This document shows positions 49,481 to 60,369 of a stretch of DNA of 64,000 bases, one piece after another (within the stretch, counting starts at the first letter, position 1; each line of letters begins with the position of its first letter). Both the position numbers and the translations under genes were made by a program. Under the pieces are notes generated by a model. That model saw only the letters and a program-made list of their open reading frames with translations. It was not told the DNA's origin and ran no database searches. The DNA lies in contig OZ234495.1 in NCBI GenBank assembly GCA_965153455.1, positions 19,712,875-19,776,874 on the forward strand, read 5' to 3'. Source of the stretch: Sphagnum compactum. Its lineage: Eukaryota > Bryophyta > Sphagnopsida > Sphagnales.

Positions 49481-50168
49481 TGGTGTAGGGTAAAGCCCTC
49501 ATGAGCCAGCCCTTTGCTGTAGAAAGATTGAATGCAGTAAGGCATCCACCAACTACTTACACTAAATGACTTCGAGAAGTTGTTTTTTGTCTTTAAGTGA
49601 GAATGGGTGACATTACGTGGTTGGAAAGGCCCCACTGTCAAGGCCTTACCTAGTGTAAAGTATGAGGCTCCAAAAAAATACGCCTGTCCTTTACGAGCTG
49701 GAGACAGTGCAGGGGCAACAGGCACTTGTGGGAAAACGCGTTATGAAGGAGACGGAGAAAGAAGGGAAAAGTAGTTCTGTTCTGACTGCATTCATTTCCT
49801 TTGGTCTGTTTAATGTTCTCTGGCACTTGCGCCTATTAAGCAGGTGTAAGCTGCTTGATATTTTCAAGAGGTTATCTTCCTGGAATTAAAGCGGGCTCGA
49901 GATGCACTAAAAAACTCTGGCCAAGTACTTTAAGGTCCAAGAAAGTAGGCCCACAGAAGGCGCAAGGAAATGACCGTTGATTCTTTCGCGTGCGTTTCCT
50001 TTCTTTCTTCGTCTCCTTCATAACGCGTGTACTTATTCCTTACTTCTGCGTCTCCTTCCTTACGCGTACAGGTTCTGTCTCCGTCGGTATTGCGGAAATG
50101 CATGTGTTCACTTAGATGGCGAAGCTCTTCGTGATCCATGGACTGCAGAACCTCCAACACTAACCATA

Positions 50169-50926
50169 GATGGGTCGCGCACATAAAGGAAGCAGCGCGG
50201 CAGACTGCCCGCGAGAAGCAGATCTTCCACAAAACCTGGCAGGCGGAAAATCTGGACTTTCTGCTCTGCCACACCCGGCAGACGTCTGCCTGCCATGTGG
50301 CTCCCATTCCGGCCTGCCCACGAACTGTGGCACTCCGTTTAGCACTCTGCCCGAGTCTCTCACTAGTCTCACCGTTCACCTTCGTGCTCACCTGTGCTCA
50401 CCTGCCTATCCTCCATTATTGAAGGAACAAGAAGAATTTGATGGGAACTTTCTGGGAACCTGATGGGAACAAAAGGATTTTGATGGATTATTGTAGGGAA
50501 GAAGAGGAATTTGATTGGAATTTTTTTGGAACTTGATGAGATAAAAGGATTTTGAGGGGATATTGATGGGAACAAGAGAAATTTGATGGGAAATCTAGCC
50601 CCCACCCCTTCAAAAAGATAAGAAACAGCCCTTGGGGGCATGTTTGCGCCACCCAATTGGCTCATCCCTTCAAAAAATAAGAATCATTGGTGCTCCTCAC
50701 ATGCTTTATTCTGATGGGTTTTTTTAGGGACAAGCTATTAGGATAGTTTCTGCCCATGTATGAAATTTTTTTAGCAAATTGCCTGGGTCAGGGAGAGAAA
50801 ATTAGACGGAGGGCAGACAATGTGTGCATGGGCACATTTTATCTGCCTGCCTCCCTTTCTGCCAGCGATTTCAAAGAGCTGGCAGGCAGAACCCAAAGGT
50901 TCTCACAATCATGTGCGCGACCCATC
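50169..50926. repeat. 758-bp segment bounded by perfect 16-bp inverted repeats
   Basis: GATGGGTCGCGCACAT at 50,169-50,184 is exactly complementary to ATGTGCGCGACCCATC at 50,911-50,926. CTGGCAGGCGG (about 50,239) and its partly matching counterpart near 50,880 extend the inverted relation weakly. The arms are CpG-rich, unlike the middle. No flanking target duplication was found. Confidence 0.6.
50424..50595. repeat. Tandem repeat, about 74-bp units, 2.3 copies
   Basis: GAACAAGAAGAATTTGATGGG at about 50,426 recurs as GAAGAAGAGGAATTTGATTGG and again as GAACAAGAGAAATTTGATGGG near 50,569. Each unit also has AAAAGGATTTTGA. Confidence 0.8.
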
Positions 50927-51754
50927 CGTAAGCCCTTCTTGAGTTTTTTTTTATGAACTGCTGCTCCCTTTACCTCCAGAGCTCAGCGTGACTCTGCGTA
51001 TGTTGCCGCCGTGACTCTCCTTTGACTGTCGATTCCTCTCTTTTCTTGTTCTCGATCGCCGTTTGCAGGGGAGAAAAAGGGTTTGAACCTGATCCATTTT
51101 CTAACGTGGCGCAAGACACGAACGGAGAACCTCAAGACTACCGAATTTCTTGAGCTTTGCGGTCGCGTCTTGTCACTTATTTTGAGCCGGTATGTCTCAG
51201 ACTCCATTTGGACCATCGTTAAAATTAGTTGGCGAGGCATATATGCGAAATCTTTCAGGGTTTGCCAATCTTCGGTCGATACTCGTCTTGTGGATTTTCT
51301 TGAGAACAGGAATGCCTTCTTCTTTTAGTTGAAATCTGTGCAAGTTTTTTTAGTTTTTCTGGTCGAGCAAGGACGTCCACTCTTAGTGCTTTTGCCTTTC
51401 ACAGTCACGAATCTTTTCGGGTTTCCGAGTATGATTTCATTGCAAGACGCTGCAGATAGACGTTGTGTTTAAGACCTGATCAGTAACAAGCGTCTGTGCC
51501 TTGCTTCGGACCGGCAAAACTGTCATCTCTCTGCTCACGAATTCATATTCATACCTCAATTTCTGTAAGCCTTCTTTCTTAGATGTAAAATCCTGAATCC
51601 TCTCTGCTCGCTGGAACAGTAGCTGTTGAGTTTTACCAATAGGCTGTTCTATCCAGGTGCAATGACATTCTTTGCATCATTTGATCCGTGGTGTGAACTG
51701 TTTGGTCAAAGATTTCTGCTTGATGTTCTTAGCTTTCAGCGTGGAGACTTACAT

Positions 51755-51850
51755 CCACTGTTGGGAGATGATGAACTCAAAGGGTAGTCCAGGGAACTAG
51801 TCACTGCCATCCATGACGAAGGTGCTGGTCTGACACTTTGTCAGTGACTC
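51755..51850 (+). ncRNA. Box C/D snoRNA-like element, kinase leader 1
   Basis: TGATGA (51,769-51,774) and CTGA (51,830-51,833) are 55 nt apart. The sequence before the D box is GAAGGTGCTGGT and an inner TGACGA could serve as C'. CACTG and CAGTG could pair as an outer stem. No target RNA is recognised. Confidence 0.35.
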
Positions 51851-52202
51851 TCATAAGATTATAGCTCCACTCGTAGTCTTGGTATCATCAACATGTTGTT
51901 GTGTAGATTTCTCTGTGATCCCATAGATATGTTGTGCATCCAAGTAGTCTTTGGGTGGTGTGCTTAAGGGATATCTTTACATGGAAAAGTTATAATGAAA
52001 TTAATCTTACCTCAAAACTTAATTTGTTGCAGCTTGAATGAGGATACTATTGACCCTTTTATACTAGCTATGTCTCGTGAGTGCTACCAATCTCATGATC
52101 AAGAAGTCTTCCTGTTGCCTGTGCAAACATGACAGAAACTCTCGATGCAGATTTTGTATAACGGTTTGCTGGAAATTTAATATTACTTATATGCTGGATC
52201 CA

Positions 52203-52297
52203 CGGTTATGAGAGCTGATGAAGTAAGTGGGTAGTCACGGCAGCTCGTCACTGCTATTTGTAATGAAGGTGATGGTCTGACACTTTGTGAGTGATGT
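52203..52297 (+). ncRNA. Box C/D snoRNA-like element, kinase leader 2
   Basis: TGATGA (52,216-52,221) and CTGA (52,277-52,280) are again 55 nt apart, with GAAGGTGATGGT before the D box. It is about two-thirds identical to the element at 51,755 with no indels. Confidence 0.35.
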
Positions 52298-52822
52298 TGA
52301 TATAGTTATGAATGCGCTCACTGTCCTGTTACCTTCAAATTTATGATGTTGTGGAGATATCTCTGCAACCCCATAGAAATATAATTTAAAGTGGAGACTT
52401 CCCAGGTCATGGCTTCAGCTTTTGCACAAGTTTCACAGAGGTTTCTCAAGATATCAGAGGTAAGTCCACTGCTGTAGGGAAAGTATGATGCAGCGTCAGA
52501 TGAGACATAATGATATGTACACATGATTCTTGCTTTCCCAGGGCTCCAGATTCTGGACCAACCCGCTTGGAAGCTGTAAGTGGCCACGAAATGCAGAAGG
52601 TACTCCTCTCCTGAATGCACTGCAGAGGATTCCAGAGCCACCCTCATCCCAGGCGTTTCATGTAGGAATTGCACCTGGAGAGGAGGAACACCAACTGAAC
52701 TCAAGTTTTTCTGCTGCAAGGAATAAATTAGCAGAGGCCTGCTGGTGGAAAATGGTTTTCACATGCTCTTGCTCAGGTTGCTATATTTGCTGATTCTGAT
52801 ATTGTTTCTTCAGAATCCTTCA

Positions 52823-54298
52823 ATGGCAACCCCACTTTCTTCTGCACTTCATCTCTGCCAGAGAATAAGAGAAGAGTACTCCCATATTTCTGTGGGGCAC
52901 TTGTGTCCTTTAGCTATCAACAGGCAACAGTGCATGCTTCTCTCCAATAAGGTATTGGAGACTGAGAACACACTGAAATCAATCCAGGTTAAGCTATATC
53001 AACAAGAAACTACTAGTTCAGTAGTTCAAGATACTACGTTTGGTCCAGCAACTGATGAACTTGTCCATGTGCTAAGGGCAGCCCACAGGACAATCTTCGA
53101 AGACTGCTTTTGCAATGGCAGATGGATGGAATCAGCTCTTAGACAAGGTGGCGACTTGAAGGAAACTTTTGCAGAAATTCTATATGACCTGCAATGGTAC
53201 ATGATGGTACTACGCAGCATCTTCCTGGAGTGGACATCCCAAGACAGTTCGACTCCCGCCAGCTGGTTTCTTCAACAGGTAGATTGTGACAGGAATCTGA
53301 GTGGACGTGAGAATGACAGTCTGTTGAGAGCTGCAAAGCAGGATCAGGAGGATCTCAAGGTTCGCCTAGGAAACTTGAAGGGGGATCATGCTTGTCATGG
53401 AGAACGCTGTACTGGAATGGGTATAAACATGCAATGTCTTGCATCACAATTACTCAAGAAGATGGAATTCGAAGAGCAGTTCCAAGCTTGGCCTACACAG
53501 AAGAAGAAGAACTACCACAAAGAGCTGAATAAAGTTAATGGAATCAAGTTGACTGAATGGCCTTTTGTTGTGTTGGCAAATCTACAAGACCTACATAAAG
53601 GTCGTCTGCTAGGTTTAGGATCATTTGGCAGTGTGCATGAAGCAAATTGGCTTGGAGAGTCATATGCCATGAAGACCCCCAAACATCCATCTAAGGAGCT
53701 TCTCAAGCAAGAGATTGCAGCTGTTGCAGGTGTTCACCATCCTCACATTATGGGTCTTGTTTTCTGTGCTGAAGATGCAAAGAATAGTGTATACATTATG
53801 GAACGCATGGATAAGTCACTCTCCCAAATGTTGACAGAGCAGTCAAGTGACAGCCAACTCTCCCTTATTGGACGTGTAAGTGTCATGCTTCAAATAGCCG
53901 AAGGGATGAAGCATCTTCACAGCAAGGGTTTAGTGCATCGTGATCTCAAGACAGATAATATTCTTATCAAGTGTGATGGTCCTGGCTCTGAAAGTTCAAT
54001 GTTAGATCTAGTGGTCAAGCCCCTCTGGATTGCCAAAATCTCTGACTTTGGCACCACAAAAGTCAAAATGGATAGTACCGCATATGCAAACCAGACAATG
54101 AACGTTGGTACAACCATGTTTATGGCACCTGAAATGTATGCAGTCCAACGCGCTGATCAGCTACCTGAGAGATGCCATCCCAAGAAGGCAAATGTATACA
54201 GTTTTGGACTTATTTGCTTTGCAGTGCTGACTGGGGGAGCCTACTCCCTTTCCGACCCACGAACTTTGGAATTCTACTGGGAAGACATTCAAAGATAG
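52823..54298 (+). CDS. Protein kinase with long helical N-terminus (PNL-type), ending at a frameshift
   Basis: The start MATPLSSALHLCQ at 52,823 follows a strong splice acceptor. Residues 1 to about 250 form a charged, helical N-terminal region without a known fold. The kinase domain shows the glycine loop GLGSFGSV (264-271), the ATP-binding Lys284 in YAMK, HRDLKTDN (372-379), DFG (408-410) and APE (435-437), so it should be catalytically competent. The usual Asp of the DVYSFG helix-F motif is Asn457 (NVYSFG). This kinase type with this N-terminus resembles the N-terminal module of moss PNL immune receptors. The frame stops at residue 491 because of an extra G in 54,279-54,281. The rest of the C-lobe, CWDDNPDERPNFEEI, is intact in the next frame (to 54,453). 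Confidence 0.9.
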   Translation: MATPLSSALHLCQRIREEYSHISVGHLCPLAINRQQCMLLSNKVLETENTLKSIQVKLYQQETTSSVVQDTTFGPATDELVHVLRAAHRTIFEDCFCNGRWMESALRQGGDLKETFAEILYDLQWYMMVLRSIFLEWTSQDSSTPASWFLQQVDCDRNLSGRENDSLLRAAKQDQEDLKVRLGNLKGDHACHGERCTGMGINMQCLASQLLKKMEFEEQFQAWPTQKKKNYHKELNKVNGIKLTEWPFVVLANLQDLHKGRLLGLGSFGSVHEANWLGESYAMKTPKHPSKELLKQEIAAVAGVHHPHIMGLVFCAEDAKNSVYIMERMDKSLSQMLTEQSSDSQLSLIGRVSVMLQIAEGMKHLHSKGLVHRDLKTDNILIKCDGPGSESSMLDLVVKPLWIAKISDFGTTKVKMDSTAYANQTMNVGTTMFMAPEMYAVQRADQLPERCHPKKANVYSFGLICFAVLTGGAYSLSDPRTLEFYWEDIQR

Positions 54299-57200
54299 GG
54301 TGCTAAGCGGGATGAGGCCACAACTGCCGCCAGACTGTCCCAGTCACTTGTCTCTTCTTATCCAGCAATGTTGGGATGACAACCCAGATGAGCGACCCAA
54401 CTTCGAGGAAATTTGCACAAAGTTGAGGCACATCAAAGGTTTACTTCTTATAGGTATGGCAAAAAATTTGTGAGAATGGACGACATGACACATTTCTAAT
54501 CTGCATAAGAACAATGAAAAAGGAATTGAACAGGAAAAGAACCGCATACTACATACGGAATAGCCTTTTATGAAGTGTGAAATTTTGGTTTGATGCAGTT
54601 CTAGAAATTTGAACATTTCATTTTTGCTTGTGCAGAAGATTCGTCACCTGAAGGCGGCCCGGCTGACGGGGGCCGAGCGGATCGAGCGGGCCCGGCTGAC
54701 GGGGGCCGAGCGGAGCCGGTGCACAATCTAAATCCAAGTTGCACGTCATCTACCCCTAATTTAATGCCAGACGGAATTGAATTTTCACCACTTCTGGATG
54801 GCATCTACACCCAAAATGAATCCGAGCACAAGGTATGTATTTGTTTCTATGCATGCATTCGGTTGAAACTAATTTTGATTGTCAACAATCAGTGGACGAC
54901 AATTCTTGGACCAAAATTAAATATTTGATGTAGCATGGTACCTAGTTTGTAGTTTTGGAAATGCCATGAGCCTAAATTTTTTTCCTAAATTATGAGAACT
55001 TCCAAAAAAATGATGAAAATATTTCATTAAACAAAAATGCAATTTTTAGAATGACTTGTTCTCAGATCACATTAGTTTTTTAAATCGTTGCTTCATCTTA
55101 AGTAACCTTTTAGTTCTTGACATATTTCCACACTAATTTGAAGTTCCTACATTCTTTGGCAATCTACAATGTAATGTGTTAGAGAGGAATTCATCATTAG
55201 CCAAACATATAAACATTTAAAACCAATTTTCCTTTATATTATGGTTTATATTAGTTTGACTTATTCTAATTGCCTTTTGACTACTTGTAGCCGGTGCACG
55301 ATCTAAATCCAAGCTGCACGTCATCTACCCCTAATTTAGTCATTATATTTTTCCATGGCATCACATTTGGGCAAAATGATGAGTGGAAGACAACATGGAC
55401 AATTAGGGAGACAAATGCAGTGTGTTGGCCACAAGAATGGTTGCCCCAAGACTTGGACGGAGAAACTCGAATTTTCTCTTTGTCATACGATGCAAGTTTT
55501 CATGGTGTCCACAACGATGTGACAGAGATTGGACAAAATCTCATTCAAAGCTTGGTGGACTCAAGAGAGTAAGTCTTCCCAACCCCTTGTAGAAGTCCGC
55601 CACCCTTTATATATCTAAAGATGTTTTCTTACAACTTAAGATGAGATACATAACCACTAGCACAAATCAATTTTCTCATGTAGGAGGAGCTCTCATGTAG
55701 CTTTTTGTAGAACCACATGTTTGAGATTACTTTACACAAGTGCATACATATATAGCCTTTAATATTTGCATGGACCTAAAAGTGTAAGGTAAAAGGCCCA
55801 TGATCCCAAGCTCTTGTCCATGGGCTTTTACATGGTGTAAAAATGGGGCATGGCTTCTCATTTTTTATTTAGTTCCTGTGATATCCAATGGGTATCTGCC
55901 AGGCATCATGGGGAAACAAAAATGGCCACCAACCTTTACTAAAATTGGAAAGCCCCTGGAGGTGGGCTTTTGGCTTTTGTAAAGCCCAACAGCCATAATA
56001 TGCTTTGTTAGAGTATCTCCAAATACACTACAAAAATCTGGTTGGGTTTTTATGTCAATCTGGAAAATAAATAGTAACAAATTCTAATTGACATAGCTTA
56101 CATGATGTGCCACGTTTCATGTAGAAACTTAAATGAATTGAACTTTGGTTGGTTAATATAAATTGAATTATTTCAATCTCATCATTAACTGAAAACTTGT
56201 TTGAAATATACTATGATAAGCTACAACAAGACAAAATCACCATATCATGAGGCATTGACTGCACCCTTGTTAAGAAAAAAGAGGAACTTTTGTGCAAATA
56301 GAAGATTAATGACCCTTAACATGGTTGTTGGTAGGACATGTATTTGGATCCAATAAGAGATAGACTTGAAACTATGAACTGGTAACTATCTCATGATTAT
56401 TCGTCTTGAGTCATTTGCAATTGTCGTAAACTACAGCCCATTGAATAATTTAGTCAGTAAATTCTTTTATATGGAGAATTGTGAATATTGTTTATAATGC
56501 ACTATGTTTTTTATTCATAAAGTGTTTATAATATTAATAAGTGTTAACTAAAATTATATCAAGGACTAACTAAGATAATGATTTGCACTTTACATGTGTA
56601 GCTACCAGGAGCTTTGGGGAGGACGGATAATATTAATTGGACATAGTTTTGGAGGTCTTGTAATCAAAAGCTTGGTGGTTGAAATTGGGAAACGCAAGTT
56701 AGCAGCAACAACAAATGATTTTGATAAAAAAACAAAGATGAATTGCACTAGGTTTTTGAAAAACCTTTCGGGGATAGTGTTTTACAGTGTACCACATTTT
56801 GGCACTACACCCAAGTTTAGGGATTATTACATGGAACGATATCGAAGGATCAACTCCAATACAAAGGATGTAGCCAAATTTGGCTTTTGGGCTATTGTTG
56901 ACATGTTTAATCGACAAATGAGGATCAACTCCAATACAAAGGATGTAGCCAAATCTGGCTTTTGGGCTAATGTTGACATGTTTAATCGACAAATGAGCGA
57001 GCTTGCGGTGGCTTTTTACGACTTCATAGAAAGTGACCTCATCATATATGCATTTTTGGAGACACAACCGATAAACAAAAAATGGGTAAGCATTCCACAA
57101 AACCTCTTGGTTACAGTATTCAATCAAACTCAACAAAAAATTGGAACTATTAAAATTCAAGTGTCATAGAGCTAATTGTAGTTAGTTGCATATGAATGTC

Positions 57201-57939
57201 TTGTTCATTAAATGTATTGTTGAGGGCAAATTGCTAATGTGATAGGTTTGCACAAGGATTCAAAAACAATTTCCTAATTTTACATTGAACTTCATTTAGG
57301 TAATTTGAAGGAAAAATGCAAAACTTATTGTTACTCAAGGTATTATGCAAAATATAGGTAGTACCATAGTAACTTGGCAACTTCAACACTAATTATATTA
57401 TTTTTAGAAATTTCAAATTTTTCAAATTATATTTTTCACCTAAAACGGAAAATTTGTGAAGGAGATTAAAGACTCTTTGAGAATATTATATTTTCTACCA
57501 AATTTAATTAATTATTTGATAGACGCGTGTTGAAGCTGCCATTATATTACTGTATTGAACAAGTTATGTAAGATCAAACAGTTTCCAATACCATAGTGAC
57601 CCCTTTTGTAAATGGTAATCATGTTAGAAAATGAATATAACATGATAGCAATATTTACTCACTATTTTAAATTGTACTTTTAACAAGATATATTTAAAAT
57701 AATGAACACATAGTTGTAGTTATATTGAAGGAACGTGGCATGTGCAGGGAATTTTAATGCCACTTGCCTCAGCTCAAATAGGGGCGAAACACAATTTCTA
57801 CAAGGTTGAAACTGCCAATCATTTCACAACTTGCAAGCCTAAAGACAAAAATGACCCCATGTATAAAATATTATTGGCAGTTTTGGAACGTTGTGTTAAG
57901 GATGACACTAGGATTGATATATCAAGAAAATTAGATTAG
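52823..57939 (+). CDS. Kinase-hydrolase fusion gene model (copy C), one-base frameshift
   Basis: Ignoring one extra G near 54,280, exons 52823-54453, 54636-54832, 55291-55568, 56602-57085 and 57748-57939 join with matching phases into about 926 residues. The kinase (to about residue 540) is followed by a GC-rich linker PADGGRA repeated twice, then [16 protein letters not shown] joined to MPDGIEFSPLLDG, then the whole SERAC1-like hydrolase with GHSFGG and ANHFTTCKP. The acceptor before AAGATTCG (TTTTTGCTTGTGCAG) and the donor GTATGG after CTTATAG support the join. The signal peptide, hevein and TM parts are absent, so a cytosolic protein is expected. Either the extra G is a sequence error and the gene works, or the gene is recently broken. 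Transcript data would decide. Confidence 0.65.
54279..54281 (+). other. Frameshift site (GGG) in the kinase C-lobe
   Basis: Before this site the kinase frame reads RTLEFYW. One base shorter, it would continue KTFKDRVLSGMRPQLPPDCP and the conserved CWDDNPDERP. With GGG it reads EDIQR and stops at 54,296-54,298. A single added G explains the break. Confidence 0.85.
54636..54832 (+). other. Chimeric junction exon with GC-rich 33-bp repeat
   Basis: In one frame this exon joins EDSSPEGG, two copies of a 33-bp GC-rich unit (about 54,656-54,716, encoding G-PADGGRA twice), 48 bp equal to the start of receptor exon 3 (54,718-54,765), and 67 bp equal to the end of receptor exon 2 (54,766-54,832). The order of the two receptor pieces is reversed relative to the parent gene, and exon 3 follows again complete at 55,291. 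The exon 2 donor GTATGT is kept. Confidence 0.9.
55291..57939 (+). CDS. SERAC1-like alpha/beta-hydrolase exons of copy C
   Basis: Exons 55291-55568, 56602-57085 and 57748-57939 are fully open and encode the hydrolase with GHSFGG, an SVPHFGT segment (SVPHSGT in A and B) and ANHFTTCKP. The variable segment before QMSEL is duplicated with a 75-bp period (first RINSNTK near 56,846, second near 56,921). The unit boundaries differ from those in copy A. The C-terminus DISRKLD matches copy B. These exons have no start of their own and depend on the upstream kinase exons. Confidence 0.85.
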
Positions 57940-58729
57940 CAGATAATAATTACTTGATATTAGTTGGAAGGTAACAAGGTCCATTTAGTCATATGGTCAT
58001 TTCTACAAGATTGAAGGTGCCACTCATGTTTGATAATTATAATCATATTTCCATTGATAAATTGGGCCCTTTAAGGATTTTGGGGAAATAGGTGGACAAT
58101 ATTGTTGCCCTTATAATTAGGTTATTGAATGTGTTCACTTTTGAAATAGAGGCATCCATATATTAAAAGTATATGAGCATGCTTCATTATTCATATTGGC
58201 TTAATATTGTATTTACAAATATTTAGGTTGATACCCTACCCTACCAAGTTGGTATGTGGTCAAAATTTTGGTACCTAATATGAATAGCATGGTCATTTTG
58301 TGAGAACAAACCTAGGTATGAATATGTTCTTCGACATTCTTGACTTTGAACTTGGGGCATACATATCATATTATGGATGTGGTGGCACTTTCAAAGGAAA
58401 AAGTGTAATCAACCTTTGGTAAGGTTGTCAATGTAACCCTACCATTGTTTGTGGTTAAGACATATGGTCCAACACTATATCATTCAATGATCTTTAGGTC
58501 AGTTCACATTTAGGGGTAGGCTATCAAAAAATAGAAAAAAAAGTGTAAGTTAACCTAAATAGTTAAGGTTTATTTTTAGGTTAGTTAGGTTACTTTTAAG
58601 GTTAGTGGGAGTAGTTACCATTGGGGGCAATATGTTGTTCACATTACACACTTTAGGTAAGGTAGGTAGGACATGTGTCGTGTTATTATTAACCTATCAT
58701 TTAAAGATTGCGAACACACTCATGACGAG

Positions 58730-59370
58730 GTAAGTTCTTTCCCTCCCAACTCATTTGCATCATTACCTTTTTTTTATGTGTGCGAAGCTCTTTTAAACTT
58801 TGTTTATGTAATTTTTCGTTGTTCCTCAAGTTTCATTTTCGTACTTTCCATTGTCCAATTCCTTGTGTTGTTTTTGCATGCAAAGCTCCTCCGAGCTCTA
58901 TTGTTGTAGTTCCTCCTTGCTCTTGAATTTCTTTTTTCAATTTTTGGTTGTGCAAGTTTTGAGTTGTTTTTGCATGAAAAGTTCCTTCAAACTCTATTGT
59001 TGTAACCTTCTTTGCTCTCAACTTTTCATTTTCTTGCTTTGATTATGGAGCTCCTTTGTGTTCTTTTTGTGTGCAAAACTCCTCCAAGTTATGTTCATAA
59101 AGCTTTTCATTGTTCTTCAAGTTTCAATTTCCTACTTTCGATTGTGCAGCTCCTCATTGTTCTTTTCACGTCCAAAGCCCATAAGCTCTATTGATGTAAC
59201 TCCTTGCTTTTAGTTCTTTTTTTAAATTTTTGATTGTGTAACTCTTATGTTCTTTTTGCGTGTGAGGCTCCTTAGAGCTCTATTGTTATAGCTCCTCCTT
59301 GTTCCTAACTTTTTAATTGTGGAGTTCTTATGCTTTCCATGTGCAAAGTTCCTTTAAACTATGATCGTTT
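58730..59370. repeat. Degenerate T-rich tandem repeats (copy C)
   Basis: Same array as 7,130-7,780, with small differences. Confidence 0.65.
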
Positions 59371-59945
59371 CTGCACTTTATAATGTGGCCATTACAAGTG
59401 GTTATTCTTACACAATTTTTGTAAGTTGTGTTATAGATTTAAGGTTTGATTCTACAAGGTTTCAACATAGCATAATTTAACCTTCTGTTTGAAGCTCCAA
59501 TGCCTCTTCTGGAAGATTTTTGAAATGATGCATCATAGAATTGTTCTTCACTAGTACTAAGTTTCGTGTGTGTGATATTATGGGGAGTAGAAAACTTGGC
59601 GACTAGGTTAAAGCACGATCAACCACCTCTAATATTCACACTTTTTGATGACATAGTACAATAATCACAAAGTGGATTGAACATTTTCATGTTAATATGA
59701 AATTTGTCCATCATTTGATAGAGAAGTTAAAACCTTTCATGGGTAGATGCAAGCTACAATGGTTCATTTTTGTGATGAAACGATGTTTTTTCTTTGAGTA
59801 CCTTTTATTCAAATGCATGTGATGATTAATATATCCATAGATCTACTAATTGGGACTTGAATTAAGATTATGGAGAGTTTTGTGCGGTTATTTATTGATA
59901 AAAAAATTCATTTGTTAATAGTAATGGACTTTTGAAGTTGAAAAA

Positions 59946-60129
59946 CATAGTTATGACATTCTTGGTGCGAGAATGTTATGGAAGCCCAAAGAAGCAAGAA
60001 TTTTAAAGAATTTTATAGATCAACCAGTGTAATTTGGTAAACATTCGCGGGTAAAGAATGTTATGACAAGGTGCTAAATGAAGAATTTTAAAGAATTTTA
60101 ATGTGCAAAATGAAGAATGTCATCACTAG
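59946..60129. mobile_element. 184-bp MITE inserted in copy C only
   Basis: Copies A and B read straight through GTTGAAAAATATAG. In C this site holds a 184-bp insertion flanked by 9-bp target duplications GTTGAAAAA (59,937-59,945 and 60,130-60,138). Its ends, CATAGTTATGACATTCTT and the complement of AAGAATGTCATCACTAG, form terminal inverted repeats with few mismatches. AAGAATTTTAAAGAATTTTA repeats inside. A 9-bp duplication suggests a Mutator-like family; hAT (8 bp) is the alternative. Confidence 0.85.
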
Positions 60130-60369
60130 GTTGAAAAATATAGATTGGTTGTTTGACTAGAACATCACAAAATTGAAAAATTTATATTGATTCACATTTC
60201 AAATTTGTTATTGGGACTTAATATATAATGTAATACAAGATGATAAACTCATATGAAGAATCTTTTCTTTTTTTTAAATTAATCGTTTAATAGTTAAGGA
60301 CTTTTGAATGGTGAAATTTGATCATATTTTCAAGTGCAACATTTTTTCGATTGTTACAACCATATGTTA

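Larger units (their letters stand above)
50940..52822 (+). promoter_or_regulatory. Promoter-proximal region and spliced leader of the kinase gene
   Basis: CpG-containing pyrimidine-rich sequence at 50,960-51,080 resembles a start region. Downstream there is no protein to 52,822. A strong acceptor (TATTGTTTCTTCAG, ending at 52,813) lies ten bases before the chosen ATG, so the hydrophobic codons between 52,745 and 52,822 are probably intronic. Two related segments, about 51,740-51,950 and 52,185-52,400, each hold the box C/D-like element followed by TCTCTG-x-AACCCCATAGA-like sequence. They match the leaders of copies A and B. Confidence 0.5.

Noticed and set aside
49930-50391. 153-codon minus-strand open frame
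   Set aside because: It is CpG-rich with overlapping open frames on both strands, no known domain, and the inverted-repeat segment cuts through it.
52745-52822. In-frame upstream ATG of the kinase adding a hydrophobic stretch
   Set aside because: A strong polypyrimidine tract and CAG acceptor end at 52,813, so these codons are most likely intronic. MATPLSS at 52,823 is the better start.
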